Positions 15,494 to 25,025 of a DNA stretch of 64,000 nt are shown one piece after another. Within the stretch, counting starts at the first letter, position 1, and each line of letters starts with the position of its first letter. Origin of the DNA: Rhodococcus sp. 1163 (GTDB taxonomy: Bacteria > Actinomycetota > Actinomycetes > Mycobacteriales > Mycobacteriaceae); assembly GCF_002091985.1 (NCBI RefSeq), contig NZ_MKKX01000038.1:496001-560000 (forward strand), read 5' to 3'. Under the pieces are notes generated by a model. The model was not told the origin of the DNA. It ran no database searches and saw only the letters and a program-made list of their open reading frames with translations. A program made the translations under genes and the position numbers.

Positions 15494-18000
15494 CGGACCG
15501 GTACCTGGGGGAGCGGAAGGAGCGGCAACGACGGTGTGAACTGCGCAGGCGACTTGGGTTCGGCCCGGTCCTGCCAGGGATCCCGGTAGCCGTCCACCGA
15601 AGTTTGCATGCGTTGTTCGAGTCCAGCGACGATTCCGTCACCGTCCTCGACCAGAATTCGTCGAAGCTCGTCCAGTCCGACCCGGGGGACCCACGCGTAT
15701 GTTCGCTCGAGCCACTGCGCCGTTTCGCGGTAGTGCTGGATGAATATCCCAGCCATGCGCAGAACTTCCTCGCCGCCGACGACAGTGGCCAGTAGATCGC
15801 CCTTCCGGATGTGGGCACCTGCGGCACCGCCGACATAGAGCTCCCATTTGTCCTCGCCGACGGACACGACACCGAAGTCCTTGCACAGTGCCTCGGAACA
15901 GTTTCGTGGGCATCCGGCGACGGCCAGCTTCAGTTTGCCGGGGGTCTCGAGCCCTTGGAAGCGCTCTTCGAGTGCGATGCCCAGCGCCGTCGAATCGCCG
16001 AGTCCGAAGCGGCAGAAGTCGCTGCCGACACAGGTTTTCACGGTTCGCATGCTCTTGCCGTACGCGAACCCGGACGGCATGTCGAGGTCACCCCAGACCT
16101 TCGGTAGATCTTCCTTCTTGATTCCGAGCAGATCTATGCGCTGCCCGCCGGTAACCTTGACCAGCGGAACGTGATATTTGTCGGCGACGTCGGCGATCTT
16201 GCGAAGCTGATCCGGGGTAGTGACCCCGCCCTTCATCTGCGGTACGACCGAGAAGGTGCCGTCACGCTGAATGTTGGCGTGGACGCGATCGTTGATGAAG
16301 AGCGCACCTCGTTCGTCTACCCAGTCCGGTCCCCAGATCGTTCGCAGCAAAGATGCGAGTGGCATCTTCGCGCTCGCATCTTCACGGCCACCTGCAGCGA
16401 GTTCGCTGAAAACCTGCGACACCGAACGTAGGTCGCGCTCGCGGATGATCTCGATCAAGGCCGGCTTGGCCAACGGGATGGACGGCACATACCAGTCGGC
16501 GGCGGGGTCGGGTGCGACCGCGCCTCCGGCAGCGCAGGCCAAGATATCGGCGACAAGTCCTTTGCAGGAACCACACCCCTTACCTGCGCGGGTCTTGGCG
16601 GTGACGTCGCTCATCGTCGTGGCACCTGCGTGAACGCAGTCGACGATCTGACCTTTGGTGACGCCGTTGCAGTTGCACACCTGGACGTCGTCGGCGAGTT
16701 CGGCTGCACCGGTTGCCGCCGTCGGGGTTCCCATGTCGAACAACATGCTGATTCGTTCTTCGGGGAGCGGAACCTTCTCGTCGAACGCCTGCGTCAGAAA
16801 GTTTGCTTTGCTGATGTCCCCGAGAAGCGTGGCACCGATGAGTTTGCCGTCGCGGACGACGACGCTCTTGTACGTTCCGCTGCGTGGTTCGTAGAACTGG
16901 ACGAACTCGTCGTCCTCACGCTCGGGTCCCTTCACTCCCATGGCTGCCACGTCGACACCGGCCACTTTGAGCTTGGTCGTCAGACGTGAACCATGATATG
17001 CCGCAGTAGGATTCGTATCTGTCAGATGATCGGCGAGGACGACGGCCTGTTCCCACAGGGGCGCTACGAGGCCGTACACTTCGCCGCGATGTTGGCAGCA
17101 TTCACCGACGGCGAAGATCGACCCCTCGTCCTCGCAGCGCAGTTGATCGTCCACCACGATTCCGCGTTCGATCACCAATCCGCCCCCGCGTGCGAATTCG
17201 ACATTGGGACGGATTCCGGCGGTCACGACGATCATGTCGGCGGCAAGTGAGGTGCCGTCGTTGAAGCCCACACCGGCCACTGCGCCCTCGCGGGTACGCA
17301 ACACCGAAGTCGTGCGTTTGGAGGTGTGCACACCGACACCGAGTGCTTCGATCTTGTTGCGGAGGACGCGCCCACCGCGTTCGTCCAACTGCTGGTTCAT
17401 CAAGTGTCCGGGCGAGTGCACGACATCGACGTCCAAGCCTTGCGTTCGGAGTCCGTACGCGGCTTCCAATCCCAGGAGACCGCCGCCGATCACGACCGCG
17501 GCGACGTCGTCCTGCGCCTCCGCCATCTGCAACATTCCGTTCGTGTCGGCGATGGTCCGGAATCCGAACACACCGCGGGCGAGGCGACCGTCGCTCTCAC
17601 GAAGCCCGTCCATGTTCGGAAAGAACGTGTTGCTGCCGGTGGCGATGATCAGGACGTCGTACGCGACGGTTCGGCCACTTTCACACACCACGGACTTGGC
17701 GAACCGGTCGAGCGAGACGGCACGGTCGCCTGCATAGAGCGTGACACCGTTTTCGCGATACCAGCTCATGGGATTGAGAAGCAGATCTTCGTCGTCGATG
17801 CCGGCTTCACCGGACAACACGTGCGACAGCATGATCCTGTTGTAGTTGCCGTACGGCTCGTCGCCGATCATCGTGATGTCGAACAGTGCGCTTCCGCCGC
17901 GTTTGAGGATCTCCTCGACTGTGCGTGCGCCCGCCATACCGTTCCCGACCACGACCAACTTCCTCACGCCGGACTCTCCACCCATCGCGTCTGCACTCAT
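15490..18000 (-). CDS. nirB: Nitrite reductase large subunit NirB
   Basis: NirB reduces nitrite to ammonium with NAD(P)H electrons. The 836-residue protein has an N-terminal FAD/NAD(P) oxidoreductase module (VVVGNGMAGARTVEEIL near residue 14, a second dinucleotide fold around 170). A BFD-like [2Fe-2S] site follows with Cys442/Cys444 (VCNCNGVTKGQ) and CGSCKG about 35 residues later. Then comes the ferredoxin-like half, and the siroheme/[4Fe-4S] site with Cys657, Cys663, Cys697 and Cys701 (CVGSDFC and GCPRNC). All cofactor ligands are intact. The start touches the stop of the upstream small gene as TGATG. No nitrate reductase or transporter is in the window. Confidence 0.95.
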   Translation of the reverse strand: MSADAMGGESGVRKLVVVGNGMAGARTVEEILKRGGSALFDITMIGDEPYGNYNRIMLSHVLSGEAGIDDEDLLLNPMSWYRENGVTLYAGDRAVSLDRFAKSVVCESGRTVAYDVLIIATGSNTFFPNMDGLRESDGRLARGVFGFRTIADTNGMLQMAEAQDDVAAVVIGGGLLGLEAAYGLRTQGLDVDVVHSPGHLMNQQLDERGGRVLRNKIEALGVGVHTSKRTTSVLRTREGAVAGVGFNDGTSLAADMIVVTAGIRPNVEFARGGGLVIERGIVVDDQLRCEDEGSIFAVGECCQHRGEVYGLVAPLWEQAVVLADHLTDTNPTAAYHGSRLTTKLKVAGVDVAAMGVKGPEREDDEFVQFYEPRSGTYKSVVVRDGKLIGATLLGDISKANFLTQAFDEKVPLPEERISMLFDMGTPTAATGAAELADDVQVCNCNGVTKGQIVDCVHAGATTMSDVTAKTRAGKGCGSCKGLVADILACAAGGAVAPDPAADWYVPSIPLAKPALIEIIRERDLRSVSQVFSELAAGGREDASAKMPLASLLRTIWGPDWVDERGALFINDRVHANIQRDGTFSVVPQMKGGVTTPDQLRKIADVADKYHVPLVKVTGGQRIDLLGIKKEDLPKVWGDLDMPSGFAYGKSMRTVKTCVGSDFCRFGLGDSTALGIALEERFQGLETPGKLKLAVAGCPRNCSEALCKDFGVVSVGEDKWELYVGGAAGAHIRKGDLLATVVGGEEVLRMAGIFIQHYRETAQWLERTYAWVPRVGLDELRRILVEDGDGIVAGLEQRMQTSVDGYRDPWQDRAEPKSPAQFTPSLPLLPLPQVPVR

Positions 18001-18347
18001 CAGATCAGCACCAAACCGAAGTCGACGACGACTTCACCGGTCGTTCCTTCCGGCGCCGCGACGACGAGCTCGAGGACGGAATCCGGATCGACGTCCTCGA
18101 CGACACGAAGCGCGATGTTGACCCCGCTCTTGGAGCCCATGGGGAACATTCGCATGGGCTGCCCATCCCTCAGCAAGGTCACGACCACCAGCTCTTCGCT
18201 CGAATTACCGCCACGGAAATACAGCGGTTGAGCGGTAGCTCCGGATGGAACGACGAACTTGGTCGACGGATCTATCGACTCGGGCTTGTTCAGCCCGTGC
18301 CCGGTGAACGGGAAGACGCCCTGGAGAAATCGCGGTGTGCTGGCCAT
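18000..18347 (-). CDS. Conserved hypothetical protein heading the nirBD operon
   Basis: The 115-residue protein (MASTPRFLQGVFPFTGHGL...) is rich in beta-type alternation and Gly/Pro turns (YFRGGNSSEELVVVTLLRDGQPMRMFPMGSKSGV). No Cys cluster, signal peptide or membrane segment is visible. Its stop shares one base with the nirB start (TGATG), so it is translated with nirB and probably serves nitrite reduction or its regulation. I recall similar proteins upstream of nirB in other rhodococci, sometimes labelled as molybdopterin oxidoreductase, which nothing in this sequence supports. Function unknown. Confidence 0.75.
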   Translation of the reverse strand: MASTPRFLQGVFPFTGHGLNKPESIDPSTKFVVPSGATAQPLYFRGGNSSEELVVVTLLRDGQPMRMFPMGSKSGVNIALRVVEDVDPDSVLELVVAAPEGTTGEVVVDFGLVLI

Positions 18348-18482
18348 GACGCCACGGTGCCGCGTCGGGGTTGCACTCCCGCTGCGTTGACGTTACGTAG
18401 GGGTCAGAAAGATCTCACGATGATCGTTCTGTCGCTGTGCGGTCGTGCTCGGGCCTGCAACTGCGCCCCGGACCGACTACCG

Positions 18483-19505
18483 CTAGAGCCCGAAGTTCCC
18501 GGGTCCGCGACGTCGGAGGTAACGCTCGAACTCGGCCGCGATGGCGTCGCCGTCGATCTTCGAGATCGCGTCACTGATGTCCACCTCGGCATCTCCGCGC
18601 TCTTCGAGCGTTCGAACGTATTCGCTGATTTCCTCGTCCTCCGCGGTCATCTCGTTGACGGCTTCTTCCCAGTCCTCGGCTTGGGAAGGGAGCTCACCGA
18701 GCGGAACTTCGATATCGAGTACGTCCTCGACGCGCTGGAGTAACGCCACGGTCGCCTTGGGGTTGGGTGGCTGCGAGACGTAGTGCGGCACGGCTGCCCA
18801 GAACGAGACGGCCGGAACGCCTGCCTTGACGCATTCGTCCTGTAGGACACCGGTGATGCCGGTCGGCCCCTCGTAACGAGTTTGCTCGAGGTTGAAACGT
18901 TCGGCGGCTTCGACGCTGTACGCACTTCCCGTCACCGGTACCGGTCGGGTGTGCGGGGTGTCTGCGAGCAGAGCGCCGAGGATGACCACGGTGTCCACGC
19001 CGAGTTGCTCGATGAACTCGAGCAGGTCGTCGCAAAAGCTCCGCCAGCGCATGTTGGGTTCGATACCGCGCAGCAACACGACGTCCCTGCTGCTGCCGGG
19101 GGGCGAGCACACCGACAAGCGCGTCGACGGCCACTGTATTTCTCTCGTGACACCCTCGACCTGTCGAATCGTCGGACGGTTCACCTGGTAGTCGTAGTAG
19201 TCCTCGGAGTCCAGCTCAGCCAACGGACTGGCATCCCAGATCAATTCCAGATGCTCGACGGCGCCACTCGCTGCGTCGCCCGCGTCGTTCCAGCCCTCGA
19301 ATGCGGCCACCAGGATCGGATCGCGCAGCGTGGGAAGATCCGGCTCGACGTCCGAATTTTTGTCTTCGGGGACGGAAAACGATGTGGCATTGGACACAGC
19401 GTCGGAGACGGCTTCGAGCAGCGCTTCTGCAGCGTTGTCTGAATTGTCGCGTTCTGTGACGTTGTTGTCAGCTGGAATATTGCCGTCGCTGTTTCGGGGA
19501 CTCAC
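18483..19505 (-). CDS. PAC2 family protein
   Basis: The 340-residue protein belongs to the PAC2 (proteasome assembly chaperone 2-like) family. LRDPILVAAFEGWNDAGDAASGAVEHL is the characteristic opening, followed by the GIEPNMRWR and TVVILGALLADTPHTRPVPV segments. The first 45 residues are Asn/Asp/Ser-rich and look disordered. Bacterial PAC2 proteins have no proven role; the archaeal/eukaryotic link is to 20S assembly, which is noteworthy because prcBA lies 13 kb away. The GTG at 19505 is 6 nt after TAGGCT; a GTG one codon earlier (19508) is also possible. It is divergent from metH, as in M. tuberculosis (Rv2125/Rv2124c). Confidence 0.85.
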   Translation of the reverse strand: MSPRNSDGNIPADNNVTERDNSDNAAEALLEAVSDAVSNATSFSVPEDKNSDVEPDLPTLRDPILVAAFEGWNDAGDAASGAVEHLELIWDASPLAELDSEDYYDYQVNRPTIRQVEGVTREIQWPSTRLSVCSPPGSSRDVVLLRGIEPNMRWRSFCDDLLEFIEQLGVDTVVILGALLADTPHTRPVPVTGSAYSVEAAERFNLEQTRYEGPTGITGVLQDECVKAGVPAVSFWAAVPHYVSQPPNPKATVALLQRVEDVLDIEVPLGELPSQAEDWEEAVNEMTAEDEEISEYVRTLEERGDAEVDISDAISKIDGDAIAAEFERYLRRRGPGNFGL

Positions 19506-19511
19506 CACGAC

Positions 19512-19517
19512 AGCCTA
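19512..19517 (-). promoter_or_regulatory. -10 box TAGGCT, leaderless promoter of the PAC2 gene
   Basis: The minus-strand TAGGCT is 6 nt from the GTG at 19505 (3 nt from the GTG at 19508), which favours the second GTG. Confidence 0.5.
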
Positions 19518-19557
19518 CGACCAGCCCGGCCCGTCTTGGGTATCGCTGTGTGACCAC

Positions 19558-19563
19558 TAGGCT
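19558..19563 (+). promoter_or_regulatory. -10 box TAGGCT, leaderless promoter of metH
   Basis: TAGGCT followed by 6 nt and the metH ATG. This leaves no room for a cobalamin riboswitch in front of metH. Confidence 0.6.
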
Positions 19564-19569
19564 GTAGCA

Positions 19570-22500
19570 ATGCCTGCGCTACATAAGACCGGCCTGCTGG
19601 AAGCGATTCGTTCGCGCGTTGTCATCGGCGACGGTGCGATGGGGACTATGTTGCAGGACGCCGAATTGACGCTCGACGACTTCATCGGTCTCGAGGGCTG
19701 CAACGAAATTCTCAACGACACTCGTCCCGATGTACTTCGTGAGATCCACCGCGCCTACTTCGATGCGGGCGCAGACGCCGTCGAAACCAACACCTTCGGT
19801 TGCAACCTTCCGAACCTGGCGGACTACGACATCGAGGATCGGATCCGCGAGCTGGCGGAGAAGGGGACACGCCTCGCGCGCGAAACGGCCGACGAGATGG
19901 GCCCCGGCCGTGACGGGATGGACCGATTCGTGCTGGGCTCGATGGGCCCGGGTACCAAACTTCCCACGCTGGGTCACGCGCCGTTCGCGCGCCTACGTGA
20001 CGCATACACCGAGGCCGCGCTCGGCATGATCGACGGCGGTGCCGATGCAATTCTCATCGAAACCTGCCAGGACCTGCTACAGGTCAAAGCGGCGATCATC
20101 GGAAGCCAACACGCGATGGACAAGCTGGGTGCGCGCATTCCGATCATTACGCACGTCACCGTCGAAACCACCGGCACCATGCTCGTCGGAAGTGAGATCG
20201 GCGCCGCGCTGACTGCGCTGGAGCCGCTCGGTATCGACATGATCGGGCTCAATTGCGCAACTGGACCCGCAGAGATGAGTGAGCATCTTCGGCATCTGTC
20301 GAAGCACTCGCGGTTGCCGGTGTCCGTCATGCCGAACGCCGGGCTGCCCACTCTGGGAGCCAGGGGAGCCGAATATCCACTGACCGCACCCGAGCTGGCG
20401 ATCGCACTGAGCGGCTTCGTCTCCGAATACGGTCTGTCGCTGGTCGGCGGATGCTGCGGAACGACGCCCGAGCACATTCGTCAGGTCGCCGATCTCGTTC
20501 ACGGCACCCGCCAGGCGGAGCGCACGCCCACCCCGGAACCCGGAGTTTCCTCACTCTATTCGGCTGTGTCCTTCGAACAGGATTCCAGCATCCTGGTGAT
20601 CGGCGAGCGTACTAATTCCAACGGCTCCAGAGCTTTTCGCGACGCGATGCTCGCCGAGGACTACGAGAAGTGCCTCGACATCGCCAAGGACCAGACTCGC
20701 GACGGCGCACACATGCTCGACCTGAACGTCGACTACGTGGGCCGGGACGGGGCCGCTGATATGGCTGCACTCGCCAGTCGGCTGGCGACGGCATCCACGT
20801 TGCCGATCATGCTCGACTCGACCGAACCTGCCGTACTGAAAGCCGGATTGGAGCATCTCGGTGGCCGCAGCGCAGTCAACTCGGTCAACTACGAAGACGG
20901 AGCAGGCCCGGACTCGCGTTTTCAGAAGATCATGCGGCTCGTCAAGGAGCACGGCGCTGCTGTCGTCGCGTTGACCATCGATGAAGAAGGTCAGGCACGC
21001 ACCGCCGAGTGGAAGGTCCGCGTCGCCGCACGCCTGATCGAGGACATCACCGGCAACTGGGGTCTGCGTCAGGAAGACATCATTGTCGACACCCTCACCT
21101 TCCCGATTTCCACGGGGCAGGAAGAAGTTCGACGCGATGGAATCGAAACGATCGAGGCCATCCGTCAGCTCAAGAAACTCTATCCCCGGGTTCACACCAC
21201 GCTCGGATTATCGAACATCTCTTTCGGTTTGAATCCCGCTGCACGGCAGGTCCTCAACTCGGTGTTTCTGCACGAGTGCACCCAGGCAGGGTTGGACACG
21301 GCCATCGTGCACGCGTCGAAGATTTTGCCGATGAACAAGATCCCCGACGAGCATCGCGAGATCGCACTCGATCTGGTCTACGACCGTCGATCCGAGGGAT
21401 ACGACCCGCTGCAGAAGCTCATGCAGCTGTTCGAAGGGGTTTCGGCGGCGTCGGCGCGGGAATCTCGTGCCGAAGAACTTGGCCGATTGCCGCTGTTCGA
21501 GCGGCTCGAGCGGCGCATCGTCGACGGCGAACGCAACGGACTCGAAGCAGATCTGGATGCGGGGATGAAGGAAAAGCCGCCGCTGGAGATCATCAACGAA
21601 ACGCTCCTGTCGGGCATGAAGACCGTGGGTGTGTTGTTCGGCTCCGGTCAGATGCAACTCCCGTTCGTGTTGGCGTCCGCTGAGGTGATGAAGGCCGCTG
21701 TCGCGTACCTCGAACCCCACATGGAAGCGTCGGACGACGACGGGAAGGGGCGGATCGTCCTCGGCACCGTCAAGGGCGACGTTCACGACATCGGCAAGAA
21801 CCTCGTCGACATCATTCTCAGCAACAATGGGTACGAGGTCGTCAACCTTGGGATCAAACAGCCGATCGCGACTATTCTGGAAGCGGCGATCGACAAGCGT
21901 GCCGACGTCATCGGTATGTCGGGGCTGCTGGTCAAATCCACGGTTGTCATGAAGGACAACCTGATCGAGCTCAACAACAGGGGAGTCGCCGAGAAGTTTC
22001 CGGTGCTGCTCGGTGGCGCAGCCTTGACGCGCTCCTATGTCGAGAACGATCTGCAGGACGTCTACCAAGGTGACGTCCACTATGCCCGCGACGCGTTCGA
22101 GGGTCTGAGCCTGATGGATACCATCATGACGACCAAGCGTGGAGGTGGGCCGGCGCCGGACAGCCCGGAGGCGTTGGCGGCCAAGGCGAAAACCGAAGAG
22201 CGCAAGGCCCGCCACGAACGTTCACGTCGAATTGCCGAGCAGCGCAAGGCGAACGAGGTTCCTATCGTGGTGCCGGAGCGTTCGGACGTCGCGACGGATA
22301 TCGAGACTCCGACTCCGCCGTTCTGGGGGACTCGCATCGTCAAGGGCGTGTCGTTGTCCGACTACTCCGAACTCCTCGACGAGCGTGCACTCTTTCTCGG
22401 CCAGTGGGGTTTGCGTGGTGCACGCAAGGGCGAAGGAGCAACGTACGAGGACCTCGTCGAGTCGGAAGGCAAACCGCGACTGCGGTATTGGCTGGATCGG

Positions 22501-23139
22501 CTCAGCACCGACGGCATTCTCGCGCATGCCGCTCTCGTCTATGGATACTTCCCGGCGGTCTCGGAAGGTGACGACGTCGTCGTACTGACCGAGCCGCGCG
22601 TCGATGCGCCCGAACGATTCCGGTTCACCTTCCCACGTCAGAATCGCGATCGATTCCTGTGCATCGCCGACTTCATTCGGTCGCGGGAAGACGCCACGAA
22701 ATCTGGTCAGGTGGATGTCCTTCCGATGAATCTGGTCACGATGGGGCAGCCGATCGCGGATTTCGCCAACGAACTGTTCGCTGCGGACTCCTACCGTGAC
22801 TACCTCGAAGTGCATGGCATCGGTGTGCAGCTGACCGAGGCACTCGCCGAGTATTGGCATCGCCGCGTCCGTGAAGAACTGAAGCTTTCCAGTGGCGCGA
22901 GTGTTGCGGCCGAGGACCCGACCGAGGCCGAGGGATATTTCAAGCTCGAATACCGTGGTGCGCGTTACTCGTTCGGCTACGGTGCGTGCCCGGACCTCGA
23001 GGATCGTATCAAGTTGGCTGCACTTCTCGAACCCGAACGGATCGGCGTCAAGCTGTCGGAAGAACTACAACTGCATCCAGAGCAGTCCACGGACGCATTC
23101 GTTCTTCATCACCCGGAGGCCAAGTATTTCAATGTCTGA
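19570..23139 (+). CDS. metH: Cobalamin-dependent methionine synthase MetH
   Basis: MetH transfers a methyl group from methyl-tetrahydrofolate to homocysteine through methylcobalamin. The 1189-residue protein has the four modules in order. The homocysteine/zinc domain is residues 1-330, with the zinc ligands GLNC and Cys295-Cys296 in VGGCCGTTPEH. The pterin-binding domain is about 345-620 (VIGERTNSNGSRAF). The cobalamin cap and Rossmann domains are about 650-870, with Asp737-x-His739-x2-Gly742 supplying the axial His. The C-terminal activation domain is about 910-1189 (WGLRGARKGE, YRGARYSFGYGACPDLEDR). It is full length and intact. Cobalamin genes 25-35 kb away (cobL-cobN) would supply the cofactor. 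Confidence 0.97.
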   Translation: MPALHKTGLLEAIRSRVVIGDGAMGTMLQDAELTLDDFIGLEGCNEILNDTRPDVLREIHRAYFDAGADAVETNTFGCNLPNLADYDIEDRIRELAEKGTRLARETADEMGPGRDGMDRFVLGSMGPGTKLPTLGHAPFARLRDAYTEAALGMIDGGADAILIETCQDLLQVKAAIIGSQHAMDKLGARIPIITHVTVETTGTMLVGSEIGAALTALEPLGIDMIGLNCATGPAEMSEHLRHLSKHSRLPVSVMPNAGLPTLGARGAEYPLTAPELAIALSGFVSEYGLSLVGGCCGTTPEHIRQVADLVHGTRQAERTPTPEPGVSSLYSAVSFEQDSSILVIGERTNSNGSRAFRDAMLAEDYEKCLDIAKDQTRDGAHMLDLNVDYVGRDGAADMAALASRLATASTLPIMLDSTEPAVLKAGLEHLGGRSAVNSVNYEDGAGPDSRFQKIMRLVKEHGAAVVALTIDEEGQARTAEWKVRVAARLIEDITGNWGLRQEDIIVDTLTFPISTGQEEVRRDGIETIEAIRQLKKLYPRVHTTLGLSNISFGLNPAARQVLNSVFLHECTQAGLDTAIVHASKILPMNKIPDEHREIALDLVYDRRSEGYDPLQKLMQLFEGVSAASARESRAEELGRLPLFERLERRIVDGERNGLEADLDAGMKEKPPLEIINETLLSGMKTVGVLFGSGQMQLPFVLASAEVMKAAVAYLEPHMEASDDDGKGRIVLGTVKGDVHDIGKNLVDIILSNNGYEVVNLGIKQPIATILEAAIDKRADVIGMSGLLVKSTVVMKDNLIELNNRGVAEKFPVLLGGAALTRSYVENDLQDVYQGDVHYARDAFEGLSLMDTIMTTKRGGGPAPDSPEALAAKAKTEERKARHERSRRIAEQRKANEVPIVVPERSDVATDIETPTPPFWGTRIVKGVSLSDYSELLDERALFLGQWGLRGARKGEGATYEDLVESEGKPRLRYWLDRLSTDGILAHAALVYGYFPAVSEGDDVVVLTEPRVDAPERFRFTFPRQNRDRFLCIADFIRSREDATKSGQVDVLPMNLVTMGQPIADFANELFAADSYRDYLEVHGIGVQLTEALAEYWHRRVREELKLSSGASVAAEDPTEAEGYFKLEYRGARYSFGYGACPDLEDRIKLAALLEPERIGVKLSEELQLHPEQSTDAFVLHHPEAKYFNV

Positions 23140-23830
23140 CTCTTCTGACCGCCGTCTGCGGGCTGTGCTGTGGGACATGGACGGAACTTTGCTCGATTCC
23201 GAGAAGATCTGGGACGTCGCGGTCGAGGAACTGTCCCTCGAACTCGGGCGTGAACTGACGCCGGAGGTCCGCGAGAGCACACTCGGAAATTCGATGCAGG
23301 ACGCCCTTCGCACAGTGTTCGCCCACACCGGTACCGAGGTGACCGACCAGTCGCTGGCCACCGCAAGGAACTGGCTCACCGACCGTGTCGCTGTATTGTT
23401 CGCCGAGGGAATCTCGTGGCGCCCCGGTGCCAAGGACGCTCTTGCGCTGGTCCGCGATCTCGGTCTCGGGTCTGCTCTGGTGACCAACACCGAGCGGGGT
23501 CTGGTCGAGTACGCATTGGACACCGTCGGCCGTGACTACTTCGACGCCACGGTGAGCGGCGACGAAGTCGAGGCCGGCAAACCGCATCCTGCGCCCTATC
23601 TCCGCGGGGCATCGTTGCTCGGTGTCGCTCCGGAGGACTGTCTCGCTGTCGAGGACTCACCGACCGGATCGTTGTCCGCTCATCGCGCAGGTTGTTCCGT
23701 GCTTTATGTGCCCTCCGAACTCGCAGTAACCCCTCGTGCGGGCTATGTCGTACGCAGCTCGCTCGTCGGGCTCACCGCCGACGAACTCTCGTCGGCGTGG
23801 TGCGATGCGCGTTCCACTACTTCGTCATGA
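23132..23830 (+). CDS. HAD-superfamily hydrolase (beta-phosphoglucomutase-like)
   Basis: The 232-residue protein has the HAD nucleophile motif [12 protein letters not shown] near residue 17 (first Asp nucleophile, second acid/base), the Thr of motif II in ALVTNTERG, Lys in [11 protein letters not shown], and motif IV in [10 protein letters not shown]. The helical cap after motif I puts it in the phosphoglycolate-phosphatase/beta-phosphoglucomutase group of small phosphatases. The ATG at 23132 overlaps the metH stop by 8 bp, and its own stop overlaps hisE as ATGA, so metH, this gene and hisE form one transcript. The substrate is unknown. Confidence 0.88.
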   Translation: MSDSSDRRLRAVLWDMDGTLLDSEKIWDVAVEELSLELGRELTPEVRESTLGNSMQDALRTVFAHTGTEVTDQSLATARNWLTDRVAVLFAEGISWRPGAKDALALVRDLGLGSALVTNTERGLVEYALDTVGRDYFDATVSGDEVEAGKPHPAPYLRGASLLGVAPEDCLAVEDSPTGSLSAHRAGCSVLYVPSELAVTPRAGYVVRSSLVGLTADELSSAWCDARSTTSS

Positions 23831-24108
23831 AAGAATCACAACCCGTGAAGACCTTCGAATCCCTGTTCGCCGAGCTCACCGATCGCGCCGCGACACGTCC
23901 TGAGGGTTCCGGCACCGTCGCTGCGTTGGATGCAGGCGTGCATGCGCAAGGAAAGAAGATCCTCGAAGAAGCAGGCGAAGTGTGGATCGCCGCGGAACAC
24001 GAGAGCGACGAAGCGCTCGCCGAGGAGATCTCTCAGCTTCTGTATTGGGTTCAGGTGTTGATGGTGGGTAAGGGCCTCGAACTCGAAGATGTCTACCGAC
24101 ATCTGTGA
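23827..24108 (+). CDS. hisE: Phosphoribosyl-ATP pyrophosphatase HisE
   Basis: HisE hydrolyses phosphoribosyl-ATP to phosphoribosyl-AMP, step 2 of histidine synthesis. The 93-residue all-helical protein carries the MazG-like metal-binding pattern [18 protein letters not shown] and EEISQLLYW. The ATG at 23827 overlaps the previous stop and gives the same length as M. tuberculosis HisE (93 residues). A GTG at 23845 (VKTFESLF) is the alternative. It is followed by hisG after 48 bp. Actinobacteria keep hisE-hisG apart from the main his operon. Confidence 0.95.
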   Translation: MKESQPVKTFESLFAELTDRAATRPEGSGTVAALDAGVHAQGKKILEEAGEVWIAAEHESDEALAEEISQLLYWVQVLMVGKGLELEDVYRHL

Positions 24109-24156
24109 GCTCCGCCCCGACGAATCCCGACCGACACCCCCGAACAGGAAAACTCC

Positions 24157-25008
24157 ATGTTGCGTGTAGCAGTTCCCAACAAAGGCTCGCTCTCCGAATC
24201 TGCCGCTGAGATTCTGTCGGAGGCCGGCTATCGGCGCCGGACCGACGCTCGTGATCTCACGGTCCTCGATCCAGCCAACCAGGTCGAGTTCTTTTTTCTG
24301 CGCCCGAAAGATATCGCTATCTACGTCGGCTCCGGCGAACTCGACCTTGGCATCACCGGCCGCGATCTTGCTCTCGATTCAGGTGCACCCGTCGATGAGC
24401 GTTTGGCCCTCGGTTTCGGGCGATCCAGCTTCAGATACGCTGCGCCGGCAGGAAAAGAGTGGACTGCGGAAAGCCTCGACGGACTCCGAATCGCAACCTC
24501 GTACCCGAATCTCGTACGTGCAGACCTTGCTCGTCGCGGACTGACGGCAGAGGTCATTCGACTCGACGGCGCCGTCGAGATCTCCATCCAGCTCGGTGTC
24601 GCCGACGCCATCGCCGACGTCGTGGGCTCCGGTCGCACCTTGCGGCAACACAATCTGGTCGCGTTCGGTGAGTCCCTGTGCGATTCGGAAGGTGTGCTGA
24701 TTTCGCGGGCAGGTAGCGAGGACACCGACAAGGTTCGCAAGCAGTTGATCGCTCGCGTGCAGGGTGTCGTGTTCGCTCAGCAATACCTCATGCTCGATTA
24801 CGACTGCCCGAAGTCCATCCTCGACGAAGCCGTGAAAATCACGCCTGGCATCGAATCCCCGACGCTTTCGCCGATGGTCGACGACAACTGGGTAGCCGTG
24901 CGGGCAATGGTGTCTCGCAAGGTGCACAACAGCGTCATGGACGAGCTGGCGGACCTGGGAGCCAAAGCTATTCTCGCTTCGGATATCAGGTCCTGCCGCG
25001 CCTTCTGA
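24157..25008 (+). CDS. hisG: ATP phosphoribosyltransferase HisG (long form)
   Basis: HisG condenses ATP and PRPP, the committed step of histidine synthesis, and is feedback-inhibited by histidine. The 283-residue length and the C-terminal regulatory domain (about 205-283, [28 protein letters not shown]) mark the long, HisZ-independent form. The PRPP loop lies in [19 protein letters not shown] (about residues 150-168), and the N-terminus is the usual [16 protein letters not shown]. It is cotranscribed with hisE. It ends 17 bp from the convergent thioesterase gene, without an obvious hairpin. Confidence 0.96.
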   Translation: MLRVAVPNKGSLSESAAEILSEAGYRRRTDARDLTVLDPANQVEFFFLRPKDIAIYVGSGELDLGITGRDLALDSGAPVDERLALGFGRSSFRYAAPAGKEWTAESLDGLRIATSYPNLVRADLARRGLTAEVIRLDGAVEISIQLGVADAIADVVGSGRTLRQHNLVAFGESLCDSEGVLISRAGSEDTDKVRKQLIARVQGVVFAQQYLMLDYDCPKSILDEAVKITPGIESPTLSPMVDDNWVAVRAMVSRKVHNSVMDELADLGAKAILASDIRSCRAF

Positions 25009-25025
25009 CCGGTCGGCTCTCGTCC

